Of a DNA stretch of 64,000 nucleotides, positions 35,130 to 43,342 are shown piece after piece. The DNA lies in assembly GCA_012729635.1 (NCBI GenBank), contig JAAYCT010000030.1, positions 1 through 64,000 of the forward strand, written 5' to 3'. The stretch is from Clostridiaceae bacterium (GTDB lineage: Bacteria > Bacillota > Clostridia > Saccharofermentanales > Saccharofermentanaceae). Position 1 is the first letter of the stretch. Every line of letters begins with the position of its first letter. Below the pieces are notes generated by a model, which was not told where the DNA came from, did not search any database, and saw only the letters and a list, made by a program, of their open reading frames with translations. The translations under genes and the position numbers were made by a program.

Positions 35130-36020
35130 CTAATGTTGCTGCTTCCAAAATTTTTCTCTGAGTCGGTACAGCAAAAAGTAAGTTCCGAAAGAAATAAGAT
35201 AAGCAAAAAGTAATGCTACCCAATAATAGAGGGTCAGACGATATGAACTCAGGAAGTCTCGAGTCTGAAGAAACGCATTGGTCAGTGTAAGATTCGGAAG
35301 ATTCGTAAAGAATAAAAAGGCGTAAGAAAAATGATTGACAAAATAGATCATGATAATGGTAATCGGAGCGGAAAAAATGGCGGATCTTCTTCGTGTTGCG
35401 CCCGATAACAACAAAAACCCCCAATAAGACCCGCAGGAAATAATGACAGCCAAAAAAACGCGGGAGGAGACATTGGCATGGACCTCAGGCGTCTGAACCA
35501 GAAATCCATCATTGCTTGCGATGGATGAGATAAACCACGCGATGACTCCCGGAATCGCCCCGAGAAACGAACCCAGAATTCCCATGCCGACACTCGGCTT
35601 TGGTGGTTCGGGTATGATGTGCGGAAGTGATTCCGGTATTTGTTCAATGATGGTTTTCTCGTCGGTGGAGTCCGTCGCAATATCCGCGGACGAAAGGTAT
35701 TCCGTAATCTGATCCGTAATTTCTCGAATTCTGCGAACCCAACCTGTGTTTGAGGGAATGATGACAATGATTTCATTGCCCTCGAACAATAAACTGTAAT
35801 TGACCCGCGAAAAATTCGACGCCAGCTTCGTATCCAGTCCGGTGCGGGTATCCTCATCCAGCTTCAGGACACGGACCCGAAGTAAAGCTCGTGAAAGATG
35901 AGTCTGGACTTCGACGTAAACGAAATAGTCATTATTCCTCCCGGCGAAGTACGTCGACTCAATGTTGCGAAGTCCCGTAGTGTCAATGATCTCTTTTACA
36001 AGAGAGGAAGTTAGATTCAT
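35130..36020 (-). CDS. Membrane protein of unknown function
   Basis: 296 residues. The first ~130 form a soluble alpha-beta domain (TTGLRNIESTYFAGRNNDYFVYVEVQ, FEGNEIIVIIPS). A Pro-rich linker (PESLPHIIPEPPKPSVG) leads to four hydrophobic helices (GMGILGSFLGAIPGVIAWF, VFLAVIISCGSYWGFLLL, ITIIMIYFVNHFSYAFLFF, YYWVALLFAYLISFGTYFLLY). No family recognised. AAGGG is 8 nt before the ATG, and a good promoter lies at 36063-36091. Confidence 0.7.
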   Translation of the reverse strand: MNLTSSLVKEIIDTTGLRNIESTYFAGRNNDYFVYVEVQTHLSRALLRVRVLKLDEDTRTGLDTKLASNFSRVNYSLLFEGNEIIVIIPSNTGWVRRIREITDQITEYLSSADIATDSTDEKTIIEQIPESLPHIIPEPPKPSVGMGILGSFLGAIPGVIAWFISSIASNDGFLVQTPEVHANVSSRVFLAVIISCGSYWGFLLLSGATRRRSAIFSAPITIIMIYFVNHFSYAFLFFTNLPNLTLTNAFLQTRDFLSSYRLTLYYWVALLFAYLISFGTYFLLYRLREKFWKQQH

Positions 36021-36062
36021 CCAATGTCCCTTCCTGTTTCTGTCGGGTAAGTTCTACTCATT

Positions 36063-36091
36063 ATTTTATCAGTGAGCGCAAATAAATACAA
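36063..36091 (-). promoter_or_regulatory. Promoter of the minus-strand membrane gene
   Basis: Read on the minus strand: TTGTAT (36091-36086), 17 bp, TAAAAT (36068-36063), 43 bp before the ATG at 36020. Confidence 0.65.
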
Positions 36092-36292
36092 TAAATTTTA
36101 TATTTTAGAGTGTTTTGCAAAAATTCAAATCAGCTCTTCTTGTGAAGAAAAAAGGGCGTACAAGCGTCCTTGCCGTAAGATTCTTTTTTGAAACGAAGGT
36201 GAAATACCACTATTTTGATTCACATATTTTTTTCAATTACGACATAAAAAGATGATGAAAATGACCCGGGAAATGTCAATAATAAAAGTGAA

Positions 36293-36319
36293 TTAGCAGT
36301 CACAACATAAGAGTGCTAA
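36293..36319 (+). promoter_or_regulatory. CIRCE element (HrcA operator)
   Basis: TTAGCAGTC (36293-36301), 9 bp, GAGTGCTAA (36311-36319). The CIRCE consensus TTAGCACTC-N9-GAGTGCTAA is matched at 17 of 18 arm positions. HrcA binds CIRCE and represses chaperone genes until heat stress. The promoter upstream is not clear; TAATAA near 36280 is a weak -10 candidate. Confidence 0.9.
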
Positions 36320-36347
36320 AACGAAAAACAGAAAGGAGTTGTTTGAA

Positions 36348-36794
36348 ATGGCAGGATTGGTCCCTTTTAACCGTAAGAATACGGGCGCAATGAGCACGGG
36401 TTTTGATGATTTTCAGAACATGCTGGATGACTTTTTCACGGATGGTTGGCCGATTCGCAGAAGTCTTGCCGCAGACACCTTCAAAGTTGATGTGGAGGAT
36501 CGAGGCAATGAATATTCGGTTGAGGCCGAGCTTCCCGGCGTGGAGAAGAAAGACATCACGATTCAAATGGAAGAAAAGCGATTAACCATCTCGGTGAAGA
36601 AATCGGACGAGGTCGAAGAGAAAAAGAAGAACTATATTCACAAAGAGCGTCGTTACTGCTCGATGTCAAGGAATATTTTTCTCGCGGACGCTTCGTCGGA
36701 AGGAATTAAGGCGAAACTTACGGACGGTGTGCTGTCTGTGACCGTTCCCAAGAGAGAGTCCGAGGCATCCGGACAGACGATCGAGATCGAATAA
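36348..36794 (+). CDS. Hsp20 / alpha-crystallin small heat-shock protein
   Basis: 148 residues. The N-terminal arm has FDDFQNMLDDFFTDGW. The alpha-crystallin domain (about 42-135) includes FKVDVEDRGNEYSVEAELPGVEKKDITIQ and LTDGVLSVTVPK (the GVL motif). An IEIE tail follows (I-x-I type). It holds unfolding proteins soluble under stress. AAGGAG is 9 nt before ATG 36348. CIRCE in front puts it under HrcA-type control, although many Clostridia place hsp20 under other controls. Confidence 0.95.
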   Translation: MAGLVPFNRKNTGAMSTGFDDFQNMLDDFFTDGWPIRRSLAADTFKVDVEDRGNEYSVEAELPGVEKKDITIQMEEKRLTISVKKSDEVEEKKKNYIHKERRYCSMSRNIFLADASSEGIKAKLTDGVLSVTVPKRESEASGQTIEIE

Positions 36795-36838
36795 CCGAAC
36801 GAAGACATGCGGAACGTTTTCCCGTGTCCTAAAAATGA

Positions 36839-36867
36839 GCCGTCGCGATTTATCGCGGCGGCTTTTT
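36839..36867 (+). terminator. Intrinsic terminator after hsp20
   Basis: GCCGTCGCGA (36839-36848) pairs with TCGCGGCGGC (36853-36862), with one G-U pair and a 4-nt loop, followed by TTTTT. Confidence 0.9.
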
Positions 36868-36943
36868 AAGATGAATGGTCAAAAACCCGACCGGTTCCGA
36901 ATCAAACCATTCAATCCATTCGATATATCGGGCGGACGATGGA

Positions 36944-37612
36944 TCAGAAGTGAAGTCGTCGACGCAGCTCGCTCTTTACGGCCTTGTCACCGAAGATAAA
37001 CGTTCCCAAAAGGCTTAAGGCGGACAGGGATGTTGAAATAATGACGAAGATCGGATTATCGGAGATGTTAATCAGGTACAAAAGTAAAGGAACGAATCCC
37101 AGAAGAGCAATAACAAACTGATACAGCATATAATTCCGCCAGTTCATACGGTTAATAAGGATTACGATAACGACCGCAACGTCGGCTGTTGAAAAAATGC
37201 TCGGGATTACGAAATCGACGGACCAGCCGCGATAACCCAGCAGGTAATCAATCAGTACGATAAAAATGGAACCGAGAAACGATTGTACCAGAATTTTTGA
37301 AGCGACGTTGATGTGATTCGCGACGGAGTGGGAGATGACGGCCCACAGATAAAGAATTCCGGCTACCGTAATCAATGACCAGAGAAAGCCGTCATAGGTA
37401 ATAAAGTTGATGAAAAGAGAGGCGGAGCCGACAATGACGGAGAGAAATATCAGAAGTCTTTTTAAGAAATGGTACTGTTTACTGTCAATTTCGGGAGTCG
37501 GGAAAGCATTTTGCGATGCCGGACCTCGCGGTTCGCTCAGAACGGACTTGCAAAGCGGACAGACATCGGTGGAGTCCGTAACACGGACGTGACATTTAAT
37601 GCAGGTTTTCAT
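36944..37612 (-). CDS. Zinc-ribbon membrane protein (DUF6320-like)
   Basis: 222 residues. The N-terminal zinc ribbon CIKCHVRVTDSTDVCPLC (C-x2-C...C-x2-C) is followed by a linker and about six to seven hydrophobic helices. Proteins of this form are often found next to acyltransferases like the gene upstream, which fits here. It starts 16 nt inside the end of that gene, so the two are translationally coupled. ATG 37612 has GGAG upstream; the frame to 37678 lies inside the neighbour. Function unknown, perhaps assembly or scaffolding for the acyltransferase. Confidence 0.75.
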   Translation of the reverse strand: MKTCIKCHVRVTDSTDVCPLCKSVLSEPRGPASQNAFPTPEIDSKQYHFLKRLLIFLSVIVGSASLFINFITYDGFLWSLITVAGILYLWAVISHSVANHINVASKILVQSFLGSIFIVLIDYLLGYRGWSVDFVIPSIFSTADVAVVIVILINRMNWRNYMLYQFVIALLGFVPLLLYLINISDNPIFVIISTSLSALSLLGTFIFGDKAVKSELRRRLHF

Positions 37613-38894
37613 AATATGCTCCGTTGGTTTCGATGGTGATCGTAAGGCCGTCCTCCGACATTTTTCGGAAAAAGGCACGTTGCAGATAGGTATCGCTCAG
37701 GACGGAGATGAATGTGACATTCAATGTTCGTTCATAGGAGGCGACGGAGCATTTCACGGCTTCCGAGCTGCTCGCCCCCAAAAGCAGGCCGATGCCCGAG
37801 ATGAAAGGCTTGTAGCGATCGGGAACTTTGAAGCGTCCGATATTGGTTAAAGTGATGGTATTGGCTCTTGCGGAGCGTATATAGCTGATTTTCAAAAAAA
37901 TGTTCTTGATGAAAAGAGGGATAAACCGGATATACATTTTTTTAACGAAGGAAACGTTGTATGCGATTTTGGAGGCAAAATAATCTTGTGTCAACATCTC
38001 CGAAAACTGATTTTTTGTATATTCGAGGATTTCCTCGAAGGTGTGGTCGTCACGTTCGACTCGAAATACGATCGGGATGACCGAGAAGAAATTCATCGTC
38101 GAAGTTGAGTTGAAATAAGGGCGAAGATTCACCGGAACGGAAACGGTAATCGGACGCTTATGCAGTTGACCGGTATAATATTCCCGATAGATACTAAAGA
38201 TCATGACAGCGGTCAGGTATTGGGTGATGGTCACTCCTTTGTCCCGGCATAACGCAACGATTTCTTTAATCGAAATCGAACCGATGATAATACCCTTAGT
38301 ATATATGGGGAATTTCTCCCCCTTGATTTCAAAAGCTCGCTCCGTGCTGTATGCTTTGGGATTTTTATTGGAAAAGTTCTTCAGATAGCTGTCTTCTATA
38401 TCCGAGAAGACATCGACGACGGGTTGATCCGGAAGTGGATCTCCGTCTCTAATAAAAAGCTGGATATCAATGTACCGGCGAACCAGCTCCTTCAAAAAAT
38501 CGACGGCCCCCGTTCCGTCCGTAATCACGTGAAAAACCTCAAGATTGATTCGTTCCTTAAAATAAGTTACGCGAAACAGATAATGATTGTTCTGAGCGGG
38601 AACGAAATAAGAGCACGGGTTCGGCATTTCGGGAGCGACCAGGCAGGGCCGGTCATTCGCCTCGAAATAATACCAGAAAAACCCGTGACGTAATCGCACC
38701 TTGAAACTGCCAAAACGCGGAAGTGTTTGGTCCAGAGCCTGTTGAAGGATATCCGGATTGACTTCTTCCTTAAGGATCACGCTGATTCGGTAAATGCTTG
38801 TATAGTTTCGATTGGCGACGACCGGAAAAATATTGGCGGTATTATCCAGTCGGTGCCATTTCGCTTCCGGTATCGACTTTCCGATATTGCTCAC
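37596..38894 (-). CDS. Condensation-type acyltransferase (alcohol acetyltransferase-like)
   Basis: 432 residues of the CoA-dependent acyltransferase / condensation fold. The catalytic motif H-x3-D-G is seen as H122-V-I-T-D126-G127. Other family features are WHRLDNTANIFPVVANRNYTSIYR at the start, PVNLRPYF in the middle (the NLR-like structural motif) and LTNIGRFKVPDRYKPFI near the end. Members transfer acyl groups to alcohols or lipid head groups. GTG start with AGAAGGT upstream. It overlaps the zinc-ribbon gene downstream. Confidence 0.85.
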   Translation of the reverse strand: MSNIGKSIPEAKWHRLDNTANIFPVVANRNYTSIYRISVILKEEVNPDILQQALDQTLPRFGSFKVRLRHGFFWYYFEANDRPCLVAPEMPNPCSYFVPAQNNHYLFRVTYFKERINLEVFHVITDGTGAVDFLKELVRRYIDIQLFIRDGDPLPDQPVVDVFSDIEDSYLKNFSNKNPKAYSTERAFEIKGEKFPIYTKGIIIGSISIKEIVALCRDKGVTITQYLTAVMIFSIYREYYTGQLHKRPITVSVPVNLRPYFNSTSTMNFFSVIPIVFRVERDDHTFEEILEYTKNQFSEMLTQDYFASKIAYNVSFVKKMYIRFIPLFIKNIFLKISYIRSARANTITLTNIGRFKVPDRYKPFISGIGLLLGASSSEAVKCSVASYERTLNVTFISVLSDTYLQRAFFRKMSEDGLTITIETNGAYYENLH

Positions 38895-39309
38895 ACACCT
38901 TCTATTTTTATCCTTTTATTATGCAACAAATCATACCGAAAACCAACAGTTGACGAAAGGAGACCTTCCTTTCTTTTCGTGAAATGGAATCGATGGTGCA
39001 CCCGATATCGTTTGCCGGTGTTTTTGGCCGTATCAAACCATAGGGACATCATTTCACAATTTACAGAGCGAATGAGAAGTCTCGGATCTGTACCGTGAAA
39101 AGGATTACTTAACTCGGGTTTTCCGAACGAAAAAGGCGCGCATGAGGCAGGGATCGGGGATGACCGGATCGTGCAGACACCCTTTATAGTAGTTCCTTCG
39201 CATTGCCCCGCTCCCGGGTCGGCATTTTTCCTGTGTTTCACAGATGGATGATTGACCCGAAAGGAAACGACGGAACGAAAAGAATATTACAAAAGGTAGG
39301 GAAAACATA
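38895..39309. other. Divergent intergenic region, no gene seen
   Basis: About 415 bp between the acyltransferase and the PstS-like operon. GAAAGGA/TCCTTTC near 38955-38973 forms a small hairpin. No reading frame here has a ribosome site or a recognisable product, and I see no known riboswitch. Confidence 0.45.
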
Positions 39310-39338
39310 TTGACAAGCGCTACACGACGTAATATAGT
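39310..39338 (+). promoter_or_regulatory. Strong promoter of PstS-like operon
   Basis: TTGACA (39310-39315), 17 bp, TATAGT (39333-39338). The spacer begins AGCGCT, a motif also found in the xylA promoter spacer. The expected start is near 39345, 35 nt before the 28-codon gene. Confidence 0.8.
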
Positions 39339-39379
39339 TTAATCATTACATGCAGTAGCAAGCAAGTCGGAGGTGTGAA

Positions 39380-39466
39380 ATGAGAAAAATGAACAATGAT
39401 CCGTCTGTATTTATCGTTTTTTTGTTTGCCGCCCTGACCGCGGTATTGCTCGCGGTTGTTTCATAG
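39380..39466 (+). CDS. 28-residue single-helix membrane peptide
   Basis: ATG 39380 to TAG 39464-39466. A polar start (MRKMNNDPS) is followed by one hydrophobic helix (VFIVFLFAALTAVLLAVVS). GGAGG (39369-39373) is 6 nt before the ATG, and a consensus promoter ends 42 bp upstream. The next gene, a PstS-like lipoprotein, starts 34 nt after the stop, so this is the first gene of its operon. It may be a small accessory subunit or a leader peptide that tunes translation. No family is recognised. Confidence 0.6.
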   Translation: MRKMNNDPSVFIVFLFAALTAVLLAVVS

Positions 39467-39500
39467 TCGAAAAGCGGCCTTTCGCGGAGAGGGAATTCTC

Positions 39501-40616
39501 ATGAAAAAGAATGTAAAAAGGATTAAGATTGACAGCCGAAACGTTTGGGCGGTAATGATCTCAACATTTCTACTATTTCTTTTTGTATTCGCCGTGCTGA
39601 CGGCATGCAATCACACAGGAAACGTGAAAACGGAATCCAGCGAAAGCGAAACCAGTCCAACCGCAACAGAGATTGTTACGGAGAGCACGACGAAAAAGCC
39701 GACGCAAATCATAACCTCGGAAACCACCGGGAGAATTACGAGTACCGAAGACGGTATCCCGCTTCCCGCGGATATCCCGCAAATCGACAGTTCGACGGCA
39801 AGAATCCCGATTACCGATGCACTGTACTATTTTTTTACAGAATATTATAAGTTAGAAGGTCCCGCCCCGATCTGCTCAAAAACGCATCAGGCGCTTCTCA
39901 ATTTAGCGGACGGAACGGTGGACCTGGTTTTTGCCGTATTGCCGACCGATGAAGAAATAGAGTACTTTGACGAGAAAAACGTTGATATCGAAGCAAGGCT
40001 GTACGGATGTGACGGACTGGTGTTTATCGGAAACTCCGCCAACCCGGTGAAAAACTTGACGAGCGAACAAATCAAGGGCATTTACAGCGGAAAAATTAAA
40101 AACTGGAAGGAACTCGGAGGAGATGACGCACCGATCAAGGCATACTATAGGGATCCTCAATCCGGAAGTCAGAGATTTTTCGAAAAATTAGTATGGGCAG
40201 ATGAAAAGATTCCCGATTTTTCGGGCCTGACGCTTGCGGTCGAAGTGGACGATATGGGAGAAATCACGAGCAACGTGATCATCGATAAGTACGCAATCGG
40301 CTTTAACATTATGTCCTACGTGGACATGTCCTTCGAAACGGACGATCTGATGCTTTTTTCCGTAAACGGGGTCGAGCCGAAGACCGAGACGTTGGCCGAC
40401 AGCTCCTATGAATATGTAACGCAAGCCTACATCATGATTCGGGCGGACGCGCCGGAAGACAGCTCTACAAGGTGGTTTTTCGAATGGTTCGGCTGTGATG
40501 AGAGTCGCCGGTTACTATCCGAAAACAGTGAATTGTCAGTGGTGTTCAGCGATCCGTATTTGATTCGCCTTTCCGAGGGGAACAGCATATTGACGTTTAT
40601 CGAAGAGAATAGTTAG
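39501..40616 (+). CDS. PstS-like phosphate-binding lipoprotein
   Basis: 371 residues. The signal peptide ends in FAVLTAC (lipobox). A Ser/Thr-rich linker leads to a type II periplasmic-binding fold (about 90-370) with the PstS-like blocks DGLVFIGNSANPVKNLTSEQIKGIYSGKIKNWKELGG and YRDPQSGSQRFFEK, the latter forming the phosphate loop. The usual Pst permease genes (pstC, pstA, pstB) are not adjacent, so it may be an orphan binder or serve another role. GGAGAGGG precedes ATG 39501. A hairpin follows the stop. Confidence 0.85.
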   Translation: MKKNVKRIKIDSRNVWAVMISTFLLFLFVFAVLTACNHTGNVKTESSESETSPTATEIVTESTTKKPTQIITSETTGRITSTEDGIPLPADIPQIDSSTARIPITDALYYFFTEYYKLEGPAPICSKTHQALLNLADGTVDLVFAVLPTDEEIEYFDEKNVDIEARLYGCDGLVFIGNSANPVKNLTSEQIKGIYSGKIKNWKELGGDDAPIKAYYRDPQSGSQRFFEKLVWADEKIPDFSGLTLAVEVDDMGEITSNVIIDKYAIGFNIMSYVDMSFETDDLMLFSVNGVEPKTETLADSSYEYVTQAYIMIRADAPEDSSTRWFFEWFGCDESRRLLSENSELSVVFSDPYLIRLSEGNSILTFIEENS

Positions 40617-40635
40617 CGAATGAAATATCCAAAGT

Positions 40636-40670
40636 ATGATGCCTCCCTTTCCTCCTGGGGGAGGCATTAT
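40636..40670 (+). terminator. Hairpin after PstS-like gene
   Basis: ATGATGCCTCCC (40636-40647) pairs with GGGAGGCATTAT (40659-40670), with an 11-nt loop. No U-tract follows, so it may be a weak terminator or a stabilising 3' end. Confidence 0.55.
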
Positions 40671-40740
40671 GCTTGTCCTTTCAACGTTTCTGACGTGCTA
40701 TAATGAGTCCAAGAAATCCTCAAAATAGGTGTATCGGACG

Positions 40741-41982
40741 ATGAGCGAAAAACCACGCCGACCGGGCAATCTGATTCTTATTGTGCTTCTTGCGGGATGG
40801 ATTGTGTGTTCCTGTAATGCTTCGGATCCGCCCGAGGCGTCGTCGGACCGATCCGTACAAACCAGGATAACCGATGAATCGGAAGAGACGACCGGGGAGG
40901 TACCGGTCACGGAGGGACCGACTTTGTCTTCTTCGGAGGAAACGATGAATTCGGAAATTTCATCTGTGGAATTTGCGGAGGAGCGGGTCGCGCAAATGAC
41001 ACTCGAAGAAAAGGTCGGACAGATGTTTTTTGCAACCTGGGTGAGCGGAAACGTCCCGGAAGAGATTGAAAACTGGAATTTGGGCGGTCTGGTCTTATTT
41101 GCGCCGGATTTTGAAAAATCCGACCCGGTATCGATTCGTAACAAAATTGACTCCTACCAGAAAGCCAGTGCGATTCCACTGCTGATCGGCGTTGATGAGG
41201 AAGGCGGCACCGTGGTCCGAATCAGCCGCTTTACGCAATTTCGGGTCGAACGGTTTTTATCGCCGCAGGATCTTTTCGCGCAAGGAGGACTGGACGCGAT
41301 CCGATCGGATACGGTCGAAAAGTCGAAATTTCTTTTATCATGCGGGATTAATGTCAATCTTGCTCCGGTCTGTGACGTCAGCACGGACGCAGCGGATTTT
41401 ATTTATAAGCGAAGCTTCGGTCAGGATGCAAAAGCGACTTCGGACTATGTGGCGGTCGTTGTGGAAGAGATGAAAAAGGAAGGAATCGGCATTTCGTTGA
41501 AACATTTTCCCGGATACGGTAATAACACGGATACGCACTTCGGTATCGCAGTGGACAAAAGAGATTACGAAACCTTTATTACGAGTGATTTTCTCCCGTT
41601 TCTGGCGGGTATCGAAAAGGGAGCAGGGTCGGTGATGGTTTCTCACAATATCATTGATTGCATGGACGCAAATCTTCCCGCATCGCTGTCACCGATTGTA
41701 CACCGCGTTCTTCGGGAAGAACTCGGCTTTGAAGGCGTCATCATGACCGACGATCTTTCCATGGGAGCGCTCAAGCCATACACAGGGAATCAAGAAGCGG
41801 CCGTTCTTGCGGTTCTTGCCGGAAACGACATGTTAATCGGATCGGCATACGCGGAGCAGATCCCGGAGGTGATCAGGGCCGTGCTCAGCGGAGAAATCAA
41901 CGAGCAAATCATCGATGAAGCGGTGACCCGAATTCTGGTGTGGAAGACGGAGCTCGGGTTGATTCAATCATCGGTCGAATAG
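40741..41982 (+). CDS. nagZ: GH3 beta-N-acetylglucosaminidase, lipoprotein
   Basis: 413 residues. The hydrophobic start ends LLAGWIVCSC, a likely lipobox, and a ~70-residue acidic linker follows. The GH3 domain carries the NagZ hallmark KHFPGYGNNTDTH with His255 and Asp264/His266 (the acid-base dyad loop). Asp337 in IMTDDLSMGAL is the nucleophile. No C-terminal sandwich domain, as in NagZ. It removes N-acetylglucosamine from peptidoglycan muropeptides outside the membrane, in Gram-positive style. Start ATG 40741; GTG 40729 is less likely. Confidence 0.9.
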   Translation: MSEKPRRPGNLILIVLLAGWIVCSCNASDPPEASSDRSVQTRITDESEETTGEVPVTEGPTLSSSEETMNSEISSVEFAEERVAQMTLEEKVGQMFFATWVSGNVPEEIENWNLGGLVLFAPDFEKSDPVSIRNKIDSYQKASAIPLLIGVDEEGGTVVRISRFTQFRVERFLSPQDLFAQGGLDAIRSDTVEKSKFLLSCGINVNLAPVCDVSTDAADFIYKRSFGQDAKATSDYVAVVVEEMKKEGIGISLKHFPGYGNNTDTHFGIAVDKRDYETFITSDFLPFLAGIEKGAGSVMVSHNIIDCMDANLPASLSPIVHRVLREELGFEGVIMTDDLSMGALKPYTGNQEAAVLAVLAGNDMLIGSAYAEQIPEVIRAVLSGEINEQIIDEAVTRILVWKTELGLIQSSVE

Positions 41983-42005
41983 CTTAATTCTGTTCAGGCG
42001 GTCCT

Positions 42006-43253
42006 TCAGGAACACTCCGGCAGCGTTGAGCCTCCGAACGGCATCAGGATAACGCCCGCATCGCGACCGAGATCGGAAAACGCGGCATCCACCGCGGACT
42101 GCGCGTCCGGAAAGGGTTCGAGAAATAAGGAGCGAACAAAGTCCGGCTCCAGATCCGATACCAGAAAAATACGAGCCTTCCGAAGAACCATTGCAATGGC
42201 CGCCGCTTTGTGACCTCCGAGAACGAATTCGCGGCGGATATGATCGATCATATCCGAGCTTTTTTCGTGCCCTGTCATCCATTCCTCGAAATGTTTTTCA
42301 CCGAGACCTTCGGAGCATGCGGCGAGCCAAATGATAATTCCTCCCTCGCGGACCGCGTGACGTGCGTTATCGAGCGCCTTTTGTGCCTGATACATATTGA
42401 TGTCCTTGGGGAAACCGCCGGGAGAGACGATGACAATATCCGCTTTTTCCGAAATACAGATTTTATAAAAAGAATCCAGAAAAGCGCATCCGGCGCGATG
42501 TGCCGCGACCGGGTGACCGGAAAAACTGCGAATGATTTCTTTCTTTTCGTCCAGGACAACGTTGAGGATGAAGTCTATGCCGCAAATCCGCCCGGCCTCC
42601 TCAATATCCTCGCGGACCGGATTGTCCTTTAGTCTTCCCGCCGCGGCTTCGGGACGAACCATCGCGCTGTGGTTGTTTTGGATGGCGTCCCTTGTCGAGA
42701 CTCCGGGCATGATGGCTTTGGCGCCGCCGCTGTACCCGGCAAAATAATGAAATTCAATGTTGCCGAGACAAATCCTGCGGTCCGCTTGAGCAACGGGGCG
42801 ATAAACATCAACCGGTGTTCCCCGTGAAGTCATACCGATGCGCACACAGTCGTCCGGATCCGAATCCAGACATCGGATCCGATCATACACCGCGTCTCCG
42901 ACGAGCGCCCGTTTGCGTTCCTCGCTGTGCCCTTCGTGGCTTCCGAGTCCGAAAACGATCATAATATCACAGTCGGGAATGCCGGCTCCACAGAGCTCAT
43001 CGAGAATCGCGGGGAGAATCTTATAACTCGGCAGAGGGCGGGTGATATCGCTGGTGATAATCGCTATTTTTTCTCCCGGGAAGACGAGTTCGCGCAGAGG
43101 TGCGCTTTCAATGGGATGTTGAAGAGAGCGAATGACTTCTTCGACTCCGGTTTGGTCGACTTCCACCGCGTTCGGCCGAAGATTCGCCAAAACGGAGGAC
43201 GCATCCAATCGAACAAGAAATGTTTTTTTCCCATATGCGAAAGAATAATCCAT
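42006..43253 (-). CDS. larA: LarA-type nickel-pincer racemase homologue
   Basis: 415 residues. LarA motifs are present: TSDITRPLPSYKILP, GLGSHEGHSEEE with the catalytic His, HYFAGYSGGAKAIMPGVS with the second His and the lysine that binds the cofactor in lactate racemase, and NNHSAMVRPE with the nickel-ligand His. LarA enzymes isomerise 2-hydroxy acids with a nickel-pincer nucleotide made by LarB, LarC and LarE; none of those genes is in the window. The substrate may be lactate or another hydroxy acid. ATG 43253 has GGAG 10 nt upstream. Confidence 0.88.
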   Translation of the reverse strand: MDYSFAYGKKTFLVRLDASSVLANLRPNAVEVDQTGVEEVIRSLQHPIESAPLRELVFPGEKIAIITSDITRPLPSYKILPAILDELCGAGIPDCDIMIVFGLGSHEGHSEERKRALVGDAVYDRIRCLDSDPDDCVRIGMTSRGTPVDVYRPVAQADRRICLGNIEFHYFAGYSGGAKAIMPGVSTRDAIQNNHSAMVRPEAAAGRLKDNPVREDIEEAGRICGIDFILNVVLDEKKEIIRSFSGHPVAAHRAGCAFLDSFYKICISEKADIVIVSPGGFPKDINMYQAQKALDNARHAVREGGIIIWLAACSEGLGEKHFEEWMTGHEKSSDMIDHIRREFVLGGHKAAAIAMVLRKARIFLVSDLEPDFVRSLFLEPFPDAQSAVDAAFSDLGRDAGVILMPFGGSTLPECS

Positions 43254-43342
43254 GGCGCGCCGTCTCCTTTTTTCGTAAGGGGTCACGCGTTATTATAGCA
43301 TGACCGGGTACGAATAAAGAATCCGGCGCGCCGAAGATTGGA

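Noticed and set aside
39456-39500. N-terminal extension of the PstS-like protein
   Set aside because: It overlaps the 28-codon gene and lacks a ribosome site; ATG 39501 has GGAGAGGG and begins a normal signal peptide.
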